NCBI GenBank assembly: GCA_002914845.1 | Contig: JXTC01000105.1 | Span: 124,001-188,000 of the forward strand | From: Trema orientale | Taxonomy: Eukaryota; Streptophyta; Magnoliopsida; Rosales; Cannabaceae | DNA: 64,000 bases | Reading direction: 5' to 3' | Shown: positions 35,428 through 48,123 of the stretch, in pieces | Layout: every line of letters starts with the position of its first letter | Position numbering within the stretch: the stretch's first letter is position 1 | Notes under the pieces: generated by a model | The model's database searches: none | Told to the model about the DNA's origin: nothing | Seen by the model: the letters and a program-made list of their open reading frames with translations, nothing else | Position numbers and translations under genes: made by a program

Positions 35428-35998
35428 TAGCGATGGTAATATAACCCACGGTTACGGGTATTCGTTGTTATCCGATCCGAACGGGGATGGGAAAAACTAC
35501 TAAAGCGGGAAAAATAACTAGGGCGGGGAATAACCGCACCATTAATATGCGGGTATGGTACGGGGACGGTATTAGCATAATCCGCACCGTACCCGTCCTG
35601 ATATATATATTCACATAGAAAAATTATTATACATATAGATATGTATTTAATTTTACACTATTTATATTCTTATATCTTTGGTAAAATAATGAATTTAGAG
35701 AGAGATATTTACTTATATATTTAAATTTTAAAGTTTAAAAATTATAAATATATTATTGTGTTTAATATTTTGTTGATTATGAAAAAGATTTAGTATTTTC
35801 ATCTTAATTTTTTTAATATTTTATCATTATCAATGAGTAATGGGTAATTATAGTTTTCTCCGTTATTCGTTGGTTAATACCTGCACTGTCCCCACATCTA
35901 AAAGAATGGTTAATGGGGCGGGTATAGTATTGTGATTGGCTTTCGGGGATGAGGACGGTAATTGAAAAACCGTCCCATCCGTCCCATTACCATTCCTA
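35428..35998. mobile_element. Second non-autonomous hAT-type element
   Basis: A 571-bp element with ends TAGCGATGGTAAT and ATTACCATTCCTA (inverted, two mismatches). It is flanked by ATTCTTGT/ATTCCTGT (35420-35427 and 35999-36006), an 8-bp duplication with one mismatch. The subterminal regions are rich in CGGG/CCCG words around an AT-rich core, the same architecture as the hAT element in TASH3 intron 15. Confidence 0.8.
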
Positions 35999-36039
35999 AT
36001 TCCTGTTTAGGATGACTAGTCATCCTAATTTGATGATGT

Positions 36040-36840
36040 CGGCTGTCTACGCTCAAAATATACTAGCAGCTATCGCAGTATAGATTAAGGTGTCGATCCC
36101 ACAGAGAAGTAAATCAACAATAAAAAAGTAACAAAAAATAAAAAGAAAAAAATTAAAAATAAAAATTAACTGAGCAAGAAATTGAAATAATAATCACAGA
36201 AATAATAAATGAAAATACTAATATGAAAAAAACAAGACTTCAAGATTCACTTAATTACTCATTTAACTGTTACCAACTTTGATTCTTATTTATCACTCAA
36301 TTATATGCTTCACATCCCAAACACATAACCGGAAAATATAGCTTTTAAGGACAAATTTTAATCTAAAGTATTCAATATGAGAAATTCTTCCAATTAACAC
36401 AAAAAATAATTCATCTTACTAGTTATCTAAGATTGACAATATATCACAAAGACAATACTGCAGTAAAAGATCAACTAATAAAATAAAAATAATTATAAAC
36501 TAGTTTAAATCACCACATAAAGAAAGCATGGCTGAATTTATATGAGAAACTAGAAAATAATATATTGAAAATAAAAATATTGAAGAATTTAACAAACCAA
36601 ATATATAAGCGTTGGAGCACTCTCAGGAATCAAACTAGAAAACAGAAAAACTGCACAATTAAGATTATCTCTCTAGCCTCTCTAAAAACTAGCCTGACAT
36701 TAAACTCATCTCACACACTCTCTCTAGAAAAAATAAAATTTTCACTCTCAAAATTGGTGTGTATTTTTTCTCTCATGTTCTGGCTATTTATAGCTAAATT
36801 TGGAGTGTTGTGCAAATTCTCACGTTTCTAAAGATGGCTT
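36040..36840 (+). mobile_element. Unclassified dispersed-repeat remnant
   Basis: Contains GGTGTCGATCCCACAGAG, a motif I associate with widespread plant retroelement-derived repeats, then A-rich sequence and a C/T-rich stretch (36670-36780). No coding domain. Classification uncertain. Confidence 0.3.
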
Positions 36841-36947
36841 CTGATTAGTCATATGATGTGTCAATCACCCACAATTTCCTTTTTCTTTCTCTCTCTCTTC
36901 CTCTTTATTCACGTTTTCTGAGCCTTGCAAGTGATCTCTGTTAGGAT

Positions 36948-37845
36948 ATTTATCCTAAAAAGTAGAATTTCAATTTTACTCTTTTAAAATAAACAACTTT
37001 CTCTTATGTGCAATTATGATATTTGCTAGATTAAACTATCTCATTTGAATAGTTTATTTATCTGAAAAAGATTTCTTGACTTTATTTGTATATAAAGAAA
37101 CAAACATGATTAAGTATTGATTATAGGGAGACTTATTTTTTTTATCTAAGTCTAAATGAATTAGTTTACAATCTGTAAATAAAGATGGAATATTTTATTT
37201 AGTAAAGATTGTAGTGTTTGTCTATCTCAACGGGAATGATGTGTCTCAAATCATTGAAGTGTCAGACTTCTGATAGAAACACTAGTACAACATAAATAAG
37301 TTATGTGTATTGAACAGGACCAGGTAATATAAAGAGTTGGAGTGCCGTAACTCAATTCTTATATTACCATAAACTAGCTCTTAGCGTGTAAATCTTAATC
37401 CTTGATATTTGACTGGACTTACTTTTATAGGTTATAGTCTTTTGATTTGTTAAAAGACTAGTCTCTATGAAATTAGAGACAAACTCTGGCATATTAGAGG
37501 TTATGGCTTATGAATTGATGGGAACACCAAATAGTTAAAGCACTATACATTAATGCCACTTTAGGTTCTTTCAAGATTCATGGAATAATTAAATCTAAGA
37601 TCTTAGTATTCACTTTGTGAATTAGTTGATAATTTTATCTAAATGGCCATTGAGAACAAAATTATCGATAACATTATTCCTTGATAGAAAGATAGTAACT
37701 TAAAGTTAATATGTGTTGGAGAGGTATTACAGTAATTTCACCTATCTAACTACGACATTGTATAAGAATTCTATATGTGGTATAGAATATGCTAGATGGA
37801 TCGGTTAATCAAGGTAGTTAATTAAATCTCTATAAAAGGCATGAT
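36948..37845 (+). mobile_element. LTR-like fragment beginning TGTTAGGATA
   Basis: Begins TGTTAGGATATTTATCC, a Copia-like LTR start with a short inner palindrome. It runs into unrelated LTR-like sequence near 37846, as if nested. No pol domain is visible. Confidence 0.35.
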
Positions 37846-39160
37846 GTAATACCCCCTTAGTCTAAGGTTATTAGATTAGGAGATGTTATCATTGAATTCC
37901 TTAAAACATAGATAAAATGCGGAATATTTTTTTAAAAAAAATAATAATAACTCATTAAAATCTCTATTAAATTCTCAAAGAGAATACTAACAGTATATTG
38001 AGGTCACATAAGTTAAAGAAAACTTCTAAAACTATAAAATATCATTAATAGAAAATAAAGGCTAGAAAATGTTCATCCAATTAAAATCTAGACCATTAGA
38101 CCACCATGTCGCCAAGTCGCCTCATCACTACCATCCGCCATCCTAGTATTCATCACCTGAAAAATGTTAAATAATATAATGAGCTAAAAGCCCAGTAAGT
38201 AAACCATAATGCACACAATTGATGAGGCATACTTTAGTTATTTTCAAAATAATGTTCTTTGTGATCTTTTTATAACTTTGAAGATGTTTCATTTTAATCC
38301 TTGAGAGCGCTCAATGTAATGCCTAAGCTTTTGGTAACCAGTGGGCTGTGATTGCTGAACCAGTTTTTATTTTGCTACTGACTCCTTGGTAGAATCATAT
38401 TAGAGGTATAAAGTGAGTGTACCTAACCTATATAGCCACACACACATTAATGAGCCCGAAAAGGGCCTATCGTCCCCGGAGTCAAAATCATATAGGGTAC
38501 CTCCCTAATATAGTCTATTATCATTTATCCTTGGTGGATAAGCCAGTCCTCCGCTTCCCGTGCCCACTCAGCCCTCTAGACATAGACACACACCAATTTC
38601 TTTAAAATCTTACTTTTTAAAATCTTTAATTAATTTAGAAAAAATTATTCTATTATAAATTATTGCTCTTTTGAAACATACCATTTTATAAAATAATGTC
38701 ATGCATATGGATGACCATGCCTCACGTAAAATAATATGCTATATGTCATCAATTTCTACGTAAAACACATATAACACATAATTATACAATATAAAACATA
38801 TAAACAATTAAAGCAGTTAAGTATGGTTTACTTACCTTAAGTTCAAGCAAAAATAAAAAGTCAAGAAAAGTGAGAATGTCCTCCGAATGCTTACGGCTTA
38901 CGTACCCCGCCTATATTATCGGTATTATAAGTGCAAATTTATTTAATTTATTTTTCTTATTTCAATGTAATTTCTCGAAAGATTATTTTATCTTTGATGC
39001 ACTTAAAATGAACATAATTTATGTATAAAACTGAAAATATCAAATATAGAATATAATCAACATCTCATACAATAATCCCATAAATAATTTCATAGAATAC
39101 GCTTGTAGTTTAGAACTCTGAAAATTTGTACAAAACAATAACTAAAACTGACAGCAGCTC
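37846..39160 (+). mobile_element. Ty3/Gypsy-like LTR remnant
   Basis: Begins TGATGTAATACCCCC and contains ATGAGCTAAAAGCCCAGTAAGT. Both are wording I recognise from plant Gypsy LTRs that start TGTAA(C/T)ACCC. It extends toward the assembly gap. No coding region. Confidence 0.4.
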
Positions 39161-39555
39161 ATATAAAAATTATATCTCATTACTCACCAATCAATTTGAC
39201 GTAAAATTTCACAACAACATTCTTAACACAATATTTTACCATACAAAATTAAAAGAAATCATAAAATACACTTAAAAATAATATTTATGTATTTTTAGAT
39301 TTTAAACACAAAATCTGCTAATTTCATTTGTTTTCCGACTAACAGGAACAAAATGATTTATTTCTCCTACTACAAAAATATTTTTATACTGAAACTTCTT
39401 AGAGACATATTAGACATATAGAAATATAACGAAAAAGTTTTATTGGCTCAAAAAGTGACATTAACTAATTATTCATAATTTATAACCATCCTCTTATAAA
39501 ACTGTCAGCACCAAATCATAACAGTACACATAAAATTTAAAAAATCATGAACAAT

Positions 39556-40000
39556 NNNNNNNNNNNNNNNNNNNNNNNNNNNNNNNNNNNNNNNNNNNNN
39601 NNNNNNNNNNNNNNNNNNNNNNNNNNNNNNNNNNNNNNNNNNNNNNNNNNNNNNNNNNNNNNNNNNNNNNNNNNNNNNNNNNNNNNNNNNNNNNNNNNNN
39701 NNNNNNNNNNNNNNNNNNNNNNNNNNNNNNNNNNNNNNNNNNNNNNNNNNNNNNNNNNNNNNNNNNNNNNNNNNNNNNNNNNNNNNNNNNNNNNNNNNNN
39801 NNNNNNNNNNNNNNNNNNNNNNNNNNNNNNNNNNNNNNNNNNNNNNNNNNNNNNNNNNNNNNNNNNNNNNNNNNNNNNNNNNNNNNNNNNNNNNNNNNNN
39901 NNNNNNNNNNNNNNNNNNNNNNNNNNNNNNNNNNNNNNNNNNNNNNNNNNNNNNNNNNNNNNNNNNNNNNNNNNNNNNNNNNNNNNNNNNNNNNNNNNNN
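39556..40000. other. Assembly gap (445 N)
   Basis: Run of N. The apparent long frames spanning it are artefacts. The flanking sequence is TE-like, so the gap probably hides repeat sequence. Confidence 1.
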
Positions 40001-40379
40001 TGTGTCAATTAAATATTAATAACATTAATGACAATAATTACTTAGTTAATTAATTTCAAATAAATATATTAGATTATATAATTACATTTTTTTTTAGGAA
40101 TCTACAAAATTTTAGTACGCATGTAAGACAATTAGATTCATAATGCACTCATAATTAAATATAATATGACAAATAAAAATTCTCAACATGCAGTAAATGT
40201 GAACTTTATGTTATAATTTTAAATCAGGGCACGTATACGTCGATCGTGCATTGTTGGACATTATCACTGCATAGAATCAAGTTAGGCACAAATACTATAT
40301 AAATTAAATAACATTAAATGCAATTAATAATAAGTAATATTTAGCAATTCTAGTGCATTCTAATCATTGGTATTACACA

Positions 40380-41265
40380 TGACATCTAATCTAATAGTGC
40401 AATATTAAGCGTTTAGTGGAGTGTCCCATTTACTAATAGTATTTATATAAATACCATAATAAGAGTTATTATGTATTTATCATATTATTGAAGCTTAGAT
40501 TATTTGGATCCATTAGGTCCCTTGTCTAACTCAATAAAGCTCATTAATTGGTTGGTGTTTGTGAAATTATTTTCATGAAACTTTGTTAAATAATGTTTCT
40601 ACACAGAAGTTGGTATTTTTATAAATAAGTTACATGAGTTGGACATATTTATAAAAATACACTCAAAGCCCAAATTGGAGAACAGGTCCAATCCTAGTTG
40701 GACTAAGATTAGCAGTTTTTGGCCCTATATATATAAGATATATGAGAGAAAAAACTGTACAGTAATTCTAAGTGTGCTACAAGCATAGACACACAGAGAG
40801 AGGGAGAGAGAGAAAAATCGGCCAAGGTTGAGAAAGAGAGGAGAGAAAAAGTTTCCTGCAATCTCATAGTCTCATCTCACGTCCCGGTATTCCAAAAGAT
40901 CAAGAAGGTGTTCTTGATCGTTCTCCAACGTAGGGTTCAACTTGGTGTCCACTCACCTTTTCAACCAAGAGCAAGAGCATAGACAAGAAGATCTAGGGTT
41001 AGAGATTTGATCACTATCAACAAGGAGATCAAGCAGGAGCACGCTACAAGAGGTAAACCCTAATCTCATCTCTAGGATTTTGTATCTAGATTTGATTTAT
41101 GTTATACAAGATCTTATATATGATGTATGCATGTTCTATAATTATGAAAACTGTTTTCATGTAAAAATTTTAAAACGTAAATCCGCTATTTTGCCGCTGC
41201 GTTCATGATGTGATCATGTGTTTTCCATATTTGCATGCATGCATGATTTTCCTAAGTGTTAGGCC
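40380..41265 (+). mobile_element. Copia-like LTR remnant
   Basis: Has the signal order of a plant LTR: CCTATATATATAAGA (TATA, near 40725), a GA-rich leader (40790-40850), AAGAGGTAAACCCTAATC (near 41047), then CCGCTATTTTGCCGCTGCG near 41182, a word typical of the 3' part of Copia LTRs. No second LTR or pol was found. Confidence 0.45.
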
Positions 41266-41339
41266 CAAAAACCAAAAATCTCGTGTGGCCAAAACCCGTG
41301 AACTCGGCACGAAAATCACACGTTATTGGCTATAAGAAA

Positions 41340-41620
41340 AGGCTGACTTTTACGGTTGATGTGGCAGCCTTTAAATAGGTGAAGGACCGGTTGCACGGCG
41401 CTCGCGAAGTACTAGATCTGGCACGGCTTAGTGAGATTGCAGCAGTTGACGTCGGCAGGCCCCATGTGCTCCCTGCCCTTCACTCGCCTGCTTGCCGTGT
41501 GAGCTGCACGCACCCGTCAGATCAAGCACTGATCTCGATCAAATGGTTGATATCTCATCTTGTATTTCACTTCGCACACGTGCGACTGGCCTTGCTTTTT
41601 CCGATTTTTTTCCTTTTTCT
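41340..41620. other. GC-rich patch of unknown origin
   Basis: A ~280-bp GC-rich patch between LTR-like and A/T-rich sequence. An 81-codon + frame exists (41379-41624), but its composition looks incidental and I recognise no product. Confidence 0.3.
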
Positions 41621-41624
41621 TTAA

Positions 41625-41870
41625 TCTATATCAGAATAAAAATTTAACTAAATTACAATTTAAATTAAAATTAAACCTAAAAGATAATCTAAATCAAATA
41701 TAATCTGAATTTAATTAAATAAAATTAAATTATCTAAACTAAATTAAATTAACTAAATTAAATAAAATAACTAAATTAAATAAAATTATATCTAAGTACT
41801 AAAAATCAAATTAACTATAAAACAACCTAAATTAAACTAAAAATACTCAAAAACAAACAAAATTAATGAG
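41625..41870. repeat. AAATTAAACTA low-complexity tract
   Basis: Reiterated AAATTAAA, CTAAATTA and AATAAAATAAC words with almost no G. Confidence 0.8.
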
Positions 41871-42362
41871 AAAGAGAACGTAAATAACTCTATTTTCATA
41901 GAGTTATTATCAGCACTTAGTAATTTAATGATGTCGGCACTCGGCAGGATCAACCATCCAAATTGTAACTTGCATGACATATAAAAAGACAAAATTATCT
42001 TGTTTTCGAAAATTAAAAAGAAAAAATTCCATTGAATTAGTAAATCACTACAAATTTCACTTATCTATCTAATTTGGTTAAAATTGACATATAAAAAGAC
42101 AAAAGTATCCTTGCTCTAAAGGTTTTTTTAAACAAACCCTTACTCTAAACTTGTAGTCTTGAACCCAAACAAACACAACCAAAACAACAATAAATAATAG
42201 TGAATAAACAGGAAAAAAATATAAATATAAGAAGATTTAGTGAAGAAAAGTCTAATATAATTTTTATTAAAGACACTTATTCATTCGTCAATTAAGTGAT
42301 TGTGTTTGGATAATCTTGGTCATTTTGGAGAAAAAAATATTATTTACTTTTGACCAAATTAG

Positions 42363-43453
42363 GGAAAAAAAAAATATAAATACCCGTTTTCTTAAGCATG
42401 TTTTCTTAAATACCTATTTTTTATTTTTATGTCACTAATACTCATTTATATACCCATTTTTCGGTAAATGTAACCACAAATATTTTATACATAAAATTTA
42501 TATTAAATTTCATGAATAAAATTTTTTACTTAAAAATAGGCATACATTTCAAAATATATATCATGTGTATAAATTTATATTGTATATGTAAACCATAGCT
42601 AAAAATTTACATTGTAAATGTATACGACAAGACTAGTAATTCAGGTCACGACATGATAATATGACTCGAAATATGCACGAATTTAGCGGATTTAAGCTTG
42701 TCAAGTGCGGGTCAAAATAGGTTAAACCCGATTAAACACAATTAAATAGCATGTCAAAATTAGTTTAACCTGCTAAACCCAAAATTGATATATCTAACAC
42801 GATTAAATTTTTGAGACTTTGAATTATAGTTTTTGTGTTGAGACTTAAGACTTTCCTGTTATGTTTTATGTACTAAATTTGAAAGTTTTATTTTAGTTTC
42901 AAACTTTGGATTATATATATATATTGATCGATTATGGTTGATTGGTATTATTGAAAATATTAAATAAGCTAATAGATTGTATCAGATAATATTGGAAATA
43001 TGAGATAGGTTAAAGTGTTAAACTTAATTATGTTAATATGTTATATTAGATTGAACTAAATATGACATATATAAATAGGTTAAACTGAGTTCAACTAATG
43101 GGTTAAACAATAACCATGTTAGCTGGTCATGTTAGATTGGGCAATACCTATTTAAATAATATTAAATGAATTGTTCACATGTTAGCATGTTTATTTAGCA
43201 TGTCGTATATGAATTCACAAATTATGATACGAATACTAAATGTATCGTGCTCAGGTTTAATGGTTACTTTTTATAAATATGTCTCAACACTATATAAATA
43301 TGACACGATAACATGAACTGTCACTCATATATATAGTATACGTATTTTATACATAAAATATATACAAAAACGGGTGTTATTGATATAAACTGAAAAAATA
43401 GGTATTCACGAAATATAAGGCGCAAAAAACAGAAATTAGGTGTAAATTTCTCT
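42363..43453. mobile_element. TIR element with 8-bp target duplication
   Basis: CAAATTAG flanks both sides (42355-42362 and 43454-43461). Subterminal sequences match inversely (ATACCTATTTTTT..., ACCCGTTTT..., ATTTTATACATAAAAT). The core (42640-43320) has a different character, with CGACATG/ACACGAT words, and may be a second insertion. No transposase. Confidence 0.6.
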
Positions 43454-43875
43454 CAAATTAGACATAGGAATAAAATTTATACTGATTTATTAATTTGAGG
43501 GGCATTTTTGTTATGTGTGAAAACTGATAGATAAATCGAGTATTTCATCAAAACCTAGGCATATTTTTGTTATTGTTATTAAATTTTAAATCCCAGTTGA
43601 TTTGCTTTTTTTTTTCTGGCCTCAAACTCTTGACGCGTACTTGTAAGATCGAGTTTTATTAAGAATTTCTCATTTCTCAAACAGATAGGGCCCCTGGCTT
43701 GGCTACTGAGTAACTTCCACCATTAATACCAAAAGAAAAGAAAGGTATTCCTAGACTTATTAAATTACAAATAATTCTCATCAATTTTCGCTAATTAGAC
43801 CATCTACCTCCTGTTTTCTCCCCTCGTCAAAATGAAAAACAAGAAATGCTAAAGTACCTTTGGTCAATATTAAAA

Positions 43876-44623
43876 GGGGAGCTATATTTGCACCCCTCTT
43901 TGATATAAAAGCACCCATATTAATGATAAAATGACAAAATTAGAAAACTGAAAAAAGAAATTTATCTATGCACCCCATCTCCTAAATTATAATTTTCAGC
44001 AGCCTTACTTCTTCACCTCTTGCTACACATTCTCCTTCTCCACTCTCCTCTTTGTTTTATTTGTTTTTGTTTTTCTCTGATCTAATGCATTGATTTGCCT
44101 ATAAAAAAGCAACATAACTAGTAAAAATAAAAGCAAAAGCAATATAACTGAAAGAAGTAAAAGCTGTGGATGTCCGTTCAAAAAAAAAAAACCGTGAAAA
44201 TAAGATAATAAACCATTTATTAATAAAAAGAAAAAATAGTAAAAAAAAATACAAAAGTAATTCAAACCTCATTTATATCGATCTTTTCAAGTGCTTATGG
44301 TTGAAAATCGAGTCGGAATATAGATATGAATGCATATAAAATTTAAAATGTAATGAAAAAGCAAAAGGAAGAAAGAAAAAGTACAGAAAAAAAAAAAAGT
44401 TCCTTGAGTTAGTATTAATATGTCTTCAACTTGTCTTGAGATCTTTAGATATTTTTTATGGTTTTAGAAGTCTCTTGGAGATTTTGTCCTTAGAGAATAT
44501 GGGGTGTATTAGGATAAAATATTCAAAAATTTATTTTAATTGGGGATAAATCTGAAATTAAAAGAATATCTTTTAGAAAAAGAGGTGCTTTAATGTGAGA
44601 AGGGGGTGTAAATAAAGCCCCCC
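43876..44623. mobile_element. Mutator-type TIR element, 748 bp
   Basis: The left end GGGGAGCTATATTTGCACCC and the inverted right end GGGGGGCTTTATTTACACCC match well for about 40 bp, both followed by TAAAGCACC-like words. It is flanked by ATATTAAAA/ATATTTAAA (43867-43875 and 44624-44632), a 9-bp duplication with one mismatch. The interior includes a C/T-rich stretch (43990-44070) that could be captured host sequence. Confidence 0.72.
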
Positions 44624-45164
44624 ATATTTAAATTGTAAATCAAAAGACTAAAGTAACCTTAGGCAATTTCCAAGTAGAAGAGAAAGGTTTGGAAGATAGA
44701 TACCTTTTGTATTTTCACTTGGAGGGAGCTTATACCCTCTCAGTCTCTCGCACGTTTCCGCAGTCAACAGCCATATTCTTTTTCTCTTCTTCTTCTTTTG
44801 TTTTTTTTTTTAATTAGTAATTTAGAAATTGAATAATAGAATAAATTTATAGCATTATCCAAAAAGAGATTAAAGCCATGATTAAAAGTACTACATATAT
44901 TTTCATCAAATAAATTCTATGACAGAAATTACAGCCGAAAGAATATAGTTATTCTCTACTTTTAATGATGAGTTTGGTTCAGAAAATAAATAATAAATTG
45001 GGGAATAAATAATAAATTGGGGAATTTACACTTAGGGGTCTACTAAACCTTTGTGATGAAAAATAGGACTCACTCATTAATATTTTCAAAACTAACCTCA
45101 ATTGCTATATCACACATGTAAAATTACTTGGATACCATTTTTCTTGGACAAACTTCAAACTATT

Positions 45165-45535
45165 TTAGCCACCACCGCCGGTCCCGATCCCGACCCCGGC
45201 GACGGCGCCTTCGCTTGACTAGGGTCGAAAATTTTCGACCATAGTCGAACTTGTTCGGCCACCTCTCTCGGTTGTTCCGATCGTTTTTTAATCGGTTGCC
45301 AGAAAATTCCGACCTCGGTTGAAAATTTTCGACTGGAGTCGAACTACCATTCGACCGTAGTCGAATAATTCGACTGAGGTCGAAGCCACCCGTCAAAATT
45401 TTCGACCAGCGTTCGACCATAGTCGAATAATTTCGACCCCAGTCGAACATGGTCGGCTGTCTTCTCGGTGCCACCTTCGTCATTTTTAAAATTTTCGACT
45501 TGGTCGAAAATTTTCGACTAGGGTCGAGTCAGGGA
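45165..45535. repeat. TCGA-palindrome-rich patch
   Basis: Eighteen TCGA tetramers lie between 45224 and 45528, arranged as alternating TTCGACC/GGTCGAA and AGTCGAA words that form many nested short inverted repeats (for example GGTCGAAAATTTTCGACC). The patch sits in AT-rich DNA. A 107-codon Arg-rich minus frame is a by-product of the pattern, not a gene. Confidence 0.8.
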
Positions 45536-45660
45536 TAATTTTGGAACTCTGAAATATTTATTAAATGACATGACAAGAAAAGTCTTATTTTTATAAGTAA
45601 TTTGTAAATTGTCCAATTTTTTATCACATATATTAAAAGAGGTCAAAATTGATAATCCCC

Positions 45661-46809
45661 ATAAATTTCATAATTGCAGAACATAAGATTGTCTCTAGTT
45701 TGTTGTTAGTCTCTACTGCTTTTTTGCGGGCCAAGTTGATATAATTTATTCTGTTTTTAAATTTCAAGTGCTAGATAAAACTACATAATCGTCACTTGAC
45801 TCATATGACGAAATTGGGCTGGACATTTGAGGACCTAGAGTGATAGTTATACCCTTATTACTTAAAAGAGAGTAACGGTAAATTCTGTTTTAGCATCACT
45901 AGTTAAGTCATTTATGAATTTAATGCTGTTGGAACAATAAATTCAAGAGAGGACCATAAATTCAGATTTGCAATTAGAGTTATAACATCAACGCATATAT
46001 ATACATTTGTAAACACGTATATATCATCCAAAAAAAAGAACATTCACATGCCCCAAATACATGCCCCAAAAATTGAAAAATGTAAGCCACATTATGATGT
46101 CAATACACTCGAAAAGAAAAAAGATAATAATTTGCATTTATCAATGCTACAACAAATATAAATTGTATGCTAAGAATCCCATTATTAAGAGTGACACTAT
46201 AAATAATGCTAAGCATACTCAAAATTTAGACCCAAAATTTATTCTCAATGTTGTGATGCCATTTTCAATCACATCTTATTTCAAGGTGGAACCACACAAT
46301 TACACAATGTAAAGTTGTATAGTTAAAAATAACAGCACATTGTTAGGTGTAAACTTTGAGTTACTCTGGCACTACTCGTGATAATCATAATATACTACCC
46401 TAAAGTTTAGATGATGCAAGAGTACTTGCAATACAAGTTTACACTTACTACTTTTTGTAACACTCAGTACTAAAATAGAAAATTTCAGGTGAGTTAGTTG
46501 CATCGAAATTTACAGAGAAGTTTCTATTTCTCGTAAAGTTAGGCCCTCAAGCCACCTAGTAACTTCCACCACTACTCTTTTTAAATAAATAAATAAGTAA
46601 AAACTTTTCCACCGTTATTTAAAAAAGATATATAACTACAAAAACTCAACTCGATCTTGAATAAATTAAGCAATCTACTTTTAAAAATCATCCCTGTAAT
46701 TTTCTATACAAATCTATCTTGAACATACTTAGTCTAAATAAAATAAAATAAAAATTGAACAAAAGAAAAAAAAAAAAAAAGAGCATACAAACTCTCTAAA
46801 TGAAAAACA
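45661..46809. other. Intergenic AT-rich sequence, no gene seen
   Basis: No conserved protein words in any frame. An 83-codon frame at 46061-46312 has ordinary AT-rich random composition. Confidence 0.35.
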
Positions 46810-46818
46810 ATAATTTAG

Positions 46819-47376
46819 GAGAAAACGTTGTAAAATTACCTTCTATTTCATAATTTTTTTACGGAGCTTCCTGTGTTTTGCAAAATAAGGGACTGCCCCT
46901 ATAATTTGATTTTGTTATGACAAAAAATCTCGTAATTTGATTATTTTTAAAATTCAACCACTTTATTTCATTAAAATTACGGAAATTGATATTAATAACA
47001 AAACTACCCTTAGTAAATAGTAGATTTAGACAATAAATTTAAGAATTGCCATACTAGTTTCTAAACAATATTTCGATTTTTCAAATAATATCACAAGTAA
47101 TAAAATAATTTCCAAACAATTATCTATGTACTTAAACACAAAGTAAAAATATAATAGAAACCTAAAACCACCATCTACTAAGGATAATTTTGTCATTTTT
47201 ATTAATTTTTCCAATTTAGTTTATATGAGAAGGATTTTAAAAATAGTTAAATTACAAGACTTTCTGGAATAAACAATCAAATTCAAGGAAGTTTTCTCAT
47301 ATTTCTTAAAACACTGGTGATTTCGTATTTTAAAAAAAAAAAATTGAAATACAAGATCATTTTATGACGTTTTCTC
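46819..47376. mobile_element. Mutator-like foldback MITE, 558 bp
   Basis: Ends GAGAAAACGTT and the inverse ACGTTTTCTC. The arms stay similar for about 200 bp, both reading inward through TTGATT... to ACTACCCTTAGTA/ATTATCCTTAGTA. It is flanked by ATAATTTAG/ATAATCTAG (46810-46818 and 47377-47385), 9 bp with one mismatch. Confidence 0.78.
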
Positions 47377-47385
47377 ATAATCTAG

Positions 47386-48123
47386 AAAATAATTTTTTAG
47401 TTTCCTTGTTCTTTCTTTTTTGCTTTCTTTCTTTCTTTCTTTTTTTTTTTTTTAAGGTTCAATTTTTATTCAAAATTTTGGCTTTGACCAAGGGTATTCA
47501 GTCTTTCACTTTAACTTGGGATAAATTTTGACACGGGTATTTGCTAGGAACTAAGATTTTTCTTTCGAAAAAAAAAAATCCCGTTATTTTCAGGAACCAA
47601 AAGTGCAGTTAATACAGCTAGTTTGTAATTATCCTAAAAAAGAGATCATTATCAAGAGCCTCAGCCTTAAAGGAGTAAAAGTGCCCTATATAAGGCGAAT
47701 ATTACTATACGTCTATACCAGCCATATCTAACAAATGGATTCTGAATATGGGGTTGTCTTTAATTAAGTAGGTGAAAGAAGCAACTTACCCGCAGAGAAC
47801 AAACAAATAAATAACTAAAGAGGTGAAAGAATAAGGTAAACTTAAACCTCAAAGCAGAACTAAAATATCAAGTCGTTAGCTCTCAACTAACTATTGGTAG
47901 GGAAAATTGTATAGCTACAATAGACTTGTAACAAGGACTGCATAAAAACAAGAAGCGACCAACATGTTTTCTTTCAACTTGCTTTGCTAGGGAAGAAAAT
48001 CATATATTACTAAAGATAACAAGAAAAGAACATATTTGACAATAAAGCTAGTGTTACAAGGAAAGAAGAATTCACAGAGGAAATCCAAAATGTTACCAGT
48101 ATGACCACTAACTCTAATCAGCG
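47386..48123 (-). other. NUP133 downstream region and 3'UTR
   Basis: Contains the NUP133 3'UTR (probably about 47900-48123) and T-rich intergenic sequence including CTTT repeats. No gene seen. Confidence 0.4.

Noticed and set aside
39505..40053. Long frames on both strands through the N block
   Set aside because: They exist only because N codons cannot be stops; the real flanks give few residues.
45160..45483. Arg-rich 107-codon protein
   Set aside because: It is produced by the reiterated TCGA/GTCGAA pattern, with no start context or homology seen.
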